From Strigamia acuminata (taxonomy: Eukaryota; Arthropoda; Chilopoda; Geophilomorpha; Linotaeniidae): a DNA stretch of 64,000 nucleotides. A program made the translations under genes and the position numbers. The notes beneath the pieces are model-generated. The model saw only the letters and a list, made by a program, of their open reading frames with translations. It made no database searches and had not been told where the DNA came from. Shown here in pieces: positions 59,556 to 64,000 of this stretch; the stretch's first letter is position 1; each line of letters opens with the position of its first letter. The stretch lies in NCBI GenBank assembly GCA_949358305.1, contig OX442315.1, positions 22,780,427-22,844,426 on the forward strand. Direction: 5' to 3'.

Positions 59556-60345
59556 TGCCCCGTTCACACTTGAACCACTTATGTACATAACCCGCCCACT
59601 TTTAGAAAGTCGTGTGTTCACACTTGTTCCAGTTTTTCTAAAACTCGGAACAAAATGGCGACACTTCTACAACTTGAAGTTGTAGAAGTGACTTCTACAA
59701 CCTGACGTCACAACTGTAAGTCCCGCCCCCATTCTGTCATGTGACTGATTGTAGCAAAATCCCAAAAATAAAATGGATGCCAAATCAATTTTTATTGCTA
59801 CTTTCGGCATCAAAATCAAGTACTTTCAAAAGCATGTAAAAATTAATAAAACATATCAGAATGTAGAGAAAAAAATAAGCTTTATTTTAAAAAAAAGTAT
59901 TTCTTTCTAGCCCTAATTGTTCGTTAAATACGAACGAAAATGCGTTTCGGTCGTACAGATAGAGTGTAAACAAGATCGTGAATTTTCCTTTCGGCCCAAA
60001 ATTTGTCAACTTTTATTATGGAAAACTAATTTAAAAAATATGGTGGTTTACTAAACTGGCATCCCTCTTTCTTTTAAAAAAAAGTAGAAGTTTCTACCTT
60101 TAATGGATCATTAGCTACGATTAGAAAAGCAGACCCCTACCTTTCAGTGGATAACATTTTACCAGACATAAACAAATTATCTACCATTTTTCCAGACTCA
60201 AATAATCAAGTAAAAAACGTCACTGATTTCTACATAACTAGTGAACAAGTGTGAACAGTCTAAAAATAGATCATTCACATTTGTAGAAATTAGACTTTCT
60301 AAAAGTCACAACTTCTACATAAGTGGTTCAAGTGTGAACTAGGCA
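59556..60345. mobile_element. PIF/Harbinger-like non-autonomous element (790 bp) with TAA target duplication
   Basis: Left end tgccccgttcacacttgaac continuing cacttatgta; the right end is its inverted copy (tgcctagttcacacttgaac on the complement) with two mismatches in about 30 bp. TAA flanks at 59553-59555 and 60346-60348 fit the TWA targets of PIF/Harbinger. No transposase. A 14 bp perfect palindromic stem, cacttctacaactt / aagttgtagaagtg with one base between, lies at 59662-59690. An end sequence like gttcacactt alone does not fix the superfamily. Confidence 0.72.
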
Positions 60346-60511
60346 TAAGATAGTATGTAAAAATGCGCCTAACTGTGAATGTGTTCGTTTTTAGACCCGT
60401 TTGTTGCGTCATTTTTGCGTGTCAATTGTGCGAGAACTGTACATAGTGCATAACAATTCCTTTTTTTCCATTCAACCGACAATTGTGGTTGTGCCCCCAT
60501 TATTTACTCAC

Positions 60512-60981
60512 ATTTTGGGAGGTGGATGATGTTGCGAGCAACGTGGAGTGACATGAGCCGGTCACTTGTCTGGATGCGGTCGGGGAGTTCGGTCATTAGT
60601 TCCTAGAAATGGAATTTATTGTTTTTAATTTGCATTCGTAAAATTAGATTGGGAAAAGGCACTTATCTGACACAGACTAGGTCCGGTGAAGGTGTAGTAT
60701 GACGTTCCACAGCTTGCTTGGAGATAATCTAAATCAATAAGTTCAATTTGTTAGGATAATCGTTTATATCAAAAAGGGTTTATTATACATTAAAACGAGA
60801 GCCTGAAATGTGTGATGCAATTATTTAAGCTGAAATGAGATTAGATTATGATTTCTAACCTTTAATTTGAAGCCAGATCCCTTTACCGTCGCTAAAGCCA
60901 TTGAAACGGCACTCAAGTTGCAAAACTCGCTTACATGCGTCGCCATGTTGGGTTGGATGCGAACCAAGTCATTGTTTGCAT
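60512..60981 (-). pseudogene. orphan coding-like exons, gene fragment of unknown identity
   Basis: Three stretches on the minus strand read like exons: 60860-60981 (DANNDLVRIQPNMATHV...) after a good acceptor, 60678-60728 (IISKQAVERHTTPSPDL), and 60512-60602 (ELMTELPDRIQTSDRLMSLH...) ending in a consensus donor gtgagt. Frames agree across the joins, but the donor of the middle piece (gtctgt) is weak and no start or stop exon is found on either side. I do not recognise the protein. It may be part of a larger gene with long introns or a decaying copy. Confidence 0.35.
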
Positions 60982-61469
60982 CTGAAACGAAATTAATATC
61001 GGGGTTTTAGTACTGGTTAAATTATCTGTTAATATTTAAGAAAATTTTAAAATATGTTATGCATTTTTATCTGTAATTTGAATATTACAAATGTAATAGG
61101 TCAGCATGTACAGTACTCGAGCCAAGTGTATTTGATGTTCATTTTTACCTTGTAATTAGCTGTATAATTTGAACTATTGTGTTTAATGTTATTATATCAT
61201 CTTTCAAATAAATTACAATTAAACCAAGTTTTATAATAATTTTATTTTATTATTTTCATTGTATTAACATCAAGAGTGTTTTCTAATAAAATAGTAAAAA
61301 CTGAAAACAAAATTATTAACAAAACAAAAGCAAAGAACTATTTTTGAAGGCCTCTGCGTGCTTAGAAAAGCTTCGAAAATTCTGAAAATGGAGAATTATG
61401 TATGCAGTAGCTGTATTCATATACATTTCGTATGCACTACTATACGTTGATGTTCATTGAATAACAACC
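60982..61469. other. intergenic, 5' region of secreted gene C
   Basis: AT-rich, no coding signal. The conserved promoter of genes A and B is not obvious here, so C is an older or differently regulated family member. Confidence 0.3.
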
Positions 61470-63064
61470 ATGGAGAGACATTATTTGATTTTTTTTGCTC
61501 TTACTGTTTTTAATTTTTTAAGTACTACTCGTAATATTGCATCAGCTTCAGCCAAACAAGTAAGTGCAGTAGATAGACAATTTTGCGTACGTTTTCTTTT
61601 AAGTATTTTTTGTTTAGGACTGCTTTGATACCAATGGTCTAATGGCGGTTGAGTATTTTTTATCATATAGTTGTATTTTTGTGTCCTTCATTTTCATTTT
61701 TTTTTAAAAAAAAATTGTTTTTATTCATTTTATATTTCGTAAAGCATATTACAAAGTGGGGAGAGAAAGCATTTAGTTTAATTAAGGCAAAGTGTGCTGA
61801 AGAGAATTCGACTTCTGTAAGACCAAATCCGTTTCTTGCTATTTTTAATTTTTAATGCGATTTATGTACGTAGAATTATAATAAACTTCACATCTGCGCA
61901 TTCGAGAAGGTATGAATAAAATTTGCTTGCACCTCCTGTATGTAAACATTTTTTTTTTCAAAACTATTTTTATTTAGGTGAAGCAGACTTTGAAAATATG
62001 CGAAAACGAAAATCACAACGTAAGTCCCCATTTATTTTTTCAAAGTGCAAATAGTAGTTGTACTTTTAATTTTACTTTTGTAACAATTTTCTAGAACAGA
62101 AAAGAATTTGCGGATTGTTTTTACAATAAATTAAACATAGTAAGTTTAGATTTATCCTACACGTAGATCTAGTTTTCATTAATACGTAATTTAACTATTT
62201 AGAAAGGGCTTAAACGGATGCCATTTCAAGACTATAAAAGAACTATTATGAAATATGTATTGGATAAACAAGTGAGTAACAGGTTTAACATTTATATGAC
62301 TGAAAAAGAGCTTAAACTCTTGTTTGAACCGAAACTTAATGTATGGAAAGACTTTAAGTTTGCAAAAATATGAGCATCGATCCCAACTTAATTTTTTTCA
62401 AAGAAAAGAATCTAAAAAAAAGTAAGCTTCATTTGTGCTGCGTTTGAGGATGTACGACGTCAATACACGTAATCCTATTGTTGAAAAAAGTAGACCAGTT
62501 AAGCCTACCTTTCGGTGACCTAGTCACGGTTTTTGTTCTCGGATCCAGGTTAAAAATTTTCAGAAAGAAATAAAATATCTTCAAGTTAAAAAGGATAATT
62601 ATATTTTATTCTACTGAATTCTGGTAAATTACAATCAATTACAATCAATTACAGATCGATGTAACCTCATTTTAAACATGAATTTGAGTCCAAAGAAGAG
62701 TTTAAGCCGCTTAGTAAGACAGTACTGTATAAAACCTCTTCTTATCATGTTTGCCTGTTCGTCGCGTATTAATTTCAGAAAACCAAGTTAATTAGCCATA
62801 CCATTGATGCTTGTAAAAAAATTCCACAGGTAAACAGTTAATGACTACAAATTATTTATAAAAGAGAGAGTTGTTTTAACATAAATGATATTTTATTAGG
62901 GTTTGTTTATGTGTTCCATTAAAAAATTATCTGTAGGAGTAAGTTAATAGAACATACATTACGAGTTTAACGAATCACTAATACTCCGTATATATTTATA
63001 GCCTTGCCCCGAATTGAAATCGATATTTGTATATGCTACCTCTTCTGACGAAGCAGAAGATTAA
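61470..63064 (+). CDS. small secreted cysteine protein C (156 aa), distant member of the A/B family
   Basis: Eight exons, all introns phase 0: 61470-61559, 61745-61816, 61978-62019, 62095-62139, 62203-62271, 62779-62829, 62900-62938, 63002-63064. N-terminal signal peptide (MERHYLIFFALTVFNFLSTT). Cysteines occur in AKCAEE, KICENE, ADCFYNK, DACKKIPQ, FMCSIKK and PCPEL. The last four exons mirror exons 3-6 of A and B: a Lys-rich helix ending in DK(Q/S), the IDDC/IDAC exon, a short exon with one cysteine, and a final exon starting PCP(D/E). Relative to A it has two additional 5' exons. Intron 5 (507 nt) is long for this locus. Function unknown; assignment to the family rests on exon structure and landmarks, not on overall identity. 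Confidence 0.65.
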
Positions 63065-63221
63065 GACGACTTTTTTGTTTTTAAAACTGACTTTGGTTTT
63101 ACAATATTGGCATAATGGAATAAACGGTTGTAAAATAAGAAAACATTTTTTCGATTGCAGAAATTTTTATTCGGGTTTTTACATTATTTTAAAAATTATT
63201 TTAAACATAATTTTTAAGTTT

Positions 63222-64000
63222 TTAACCGAATAAACCGCCCAATAAACCCCCAACAGCCTTTCCGACGCCTCCAACGACGTTTCCAACTCCAGTTGCGACG
63301 CTTCCTACAACGTTTGAAGCAACTTGTCCTACTCCAGATACGACATTGACCACTCCTGTAAGAAGTCCTGAAACTAGATTGCCCAACCAGCTAAATATGT
63401 TTCCGAATATTCCACCAAACGACGTAGAAATGTCCGAAATAGCTCTCGAGTGTACTTTGTACAGCGTTAAATCATAATCTTCCTTAACAACTGGCAATAT
63501 CACGTAAATTATAATCTCTCCAGAATCGCTTGTCTTTTGCTGGAAATTCAAATTCTTGTATATGGTCGATAGTGCAATATATATGACGGTTTCAATATCA
63601 ACATCCTTGTACTCATCGGCATTTCCTCCATCGATTGAAATTCCCAATACCAATTTGTTGTCCGAGTCCTTTGTTATCAATGCTAGAGCGTTGGAAGAAG
63701 CGGTCAATCGCTGACCAATGGCTTTGATGGAAGAACTTAGGGAATAGAAGTCAACAGTTCTCTTGACATTTGGGAAAGTAAGCGTGTATGTCCCATCCGA
63801 GCCTAACTTGGCGCTATAATGGAAGTTCGCATCGGCAAAAATTCTCACAAGCAATTCAAGAATGATTGCTGGCTCGAAATGAGTAAATTCTAATCCTTTT
63901 GTTCCATAACCAAGGAGAAGAGTGAGATCCACCTTTCGTTCCAGTGTTATGGAATTGCCCGATTTTTTACGGAGGTCGTTGAGTAACTGGATAAATTTCG
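63222..64000 (-). CDS. unrecognised protein with Gly/Val-rich hydrophobic C-terminus (5' partial)
   Basis: Open frame from the right window edge to the stop at 63222-63224; at least 259 codons, start outside the window. The edge part reads KFIQLLNDLRKKSGNSIT and continues LTLLLGYGTKGLEF. The body is a mix of hydrophobic and polar residues (IVSI-type beta strands such as YTLTFPNVKRTVDFYSL) without cysteines. From about 63380 down to the stop the protein is almost only Gly, Val, Ser, Ala, Asn and Leu with a loose GNVV/GGV repeat, ending GGLLGGLFG. I recognise no family. The tail could insert in membranes or self-assemble, as in some gland or cuticle proteins; this is speculation. It is convergent with secreted gene C (157 bp gap). 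Confidence 0.6.
   Translation of the reverse strand, partial: KFIQLLNDLRKKSGNSITLERKVDLTLLLGYGTKGLEFTHFEPAIILELLVRIFADANFHYSAKLGSDGTYTLTFPNVKRTVDFYSLSSSIKAIGQRLTASSNALALITKDSDNKLVLGISIDGGNADEYKDVDIETVIYIALSTIYKNLNFQQKTSDSGEIIIYVILPVVKEDYDLTLYKVHSRAISDISTSFGGIFGNIFSWLGNLVSGLLTGVVNVVSGVGQVASNVVGSVATGVGNVVGGVGKAVGGLLGGLFG

Overview
The window is nuclear DNA from an arthropod, most likely an insect. Genes are split by many tiny GT-AG introns (mostly about 55-80 nt), intergenic DNA is AT-rich, and genes on both strands encode conserved animal proteins (CIAO1, glucosidase I, Arp1, Suppressor of fused, Fax, IFT172, PERK). I cannot name the species. Gene models below were built by hand from reading frames, splice signals and family similarity; the conserved coding models all sum to whole codons.

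1-30.3 kb is dense and gene-rich: CIAO1 (+, 5' end cut off by the window), an SLC49A3-like transporter (-), glucosidase I/MOGS (+), Arp1/alpha-centractin (-), Suppressor of fused (+), a BOD1L-like protein with an Shg1-type N-terminus and two AT-hooks (+), failed axon connections-like (-), IFT172 with 36 exons (+), the ER stress kinase PERK (+) and a small coiled-coil protein (-). Several neighbours are divergent with short shared 5' regions or convergent with short 3' gaps. The genes belong to unrelated pathways (Fe-S assembly, N-glycan trimming, dynactin, Hedgehog signalling, cilium, unfolded protein response), so there is no functional cluster here.

31.5-50.4 kb is one 18,880 bp LTR retrotransposon of Ty3/mdg4 type. 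It has two 968 bp LTRs that look identical, a GTGT target duplication, a 1298-codon Gag, a Pol reached through an A_AAA_AAC -1 slippery site, and a third very long SR-rich ORF that shows no envelope features. A complete 3,848 bp hAT DNA transposon with an intact transposase, an 8 bp target duplication (TTCATCAT) and long GC-rich terminal arrays sits inside that third ORF and splits it. Without the hAT the retroelement would still be about 15 kb. It probably lies in the 5' intron of the serine-rich gene that follows at 50.6 kb.

50.6-64 kb is looser accessory DNA: an unrecognised serine-rich gene, a pogo-type and a PIF/Harbinger-like MITE, diverged tandem repeats, and a family of three small secreted cysteine-containing proteins built of phase-0 exons. 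Two of these are a recent tandem duplication that includes the promoter. At the right edge is the C-terminal part of an unrecognised protein ending in a Gly/Val-rich hydrophobic tail.

The most novel items are the giant three-ORF retroelement with its unexplained ORF3, the nested hAT with GC-rich arrays, and the secreted cysteine protein family.
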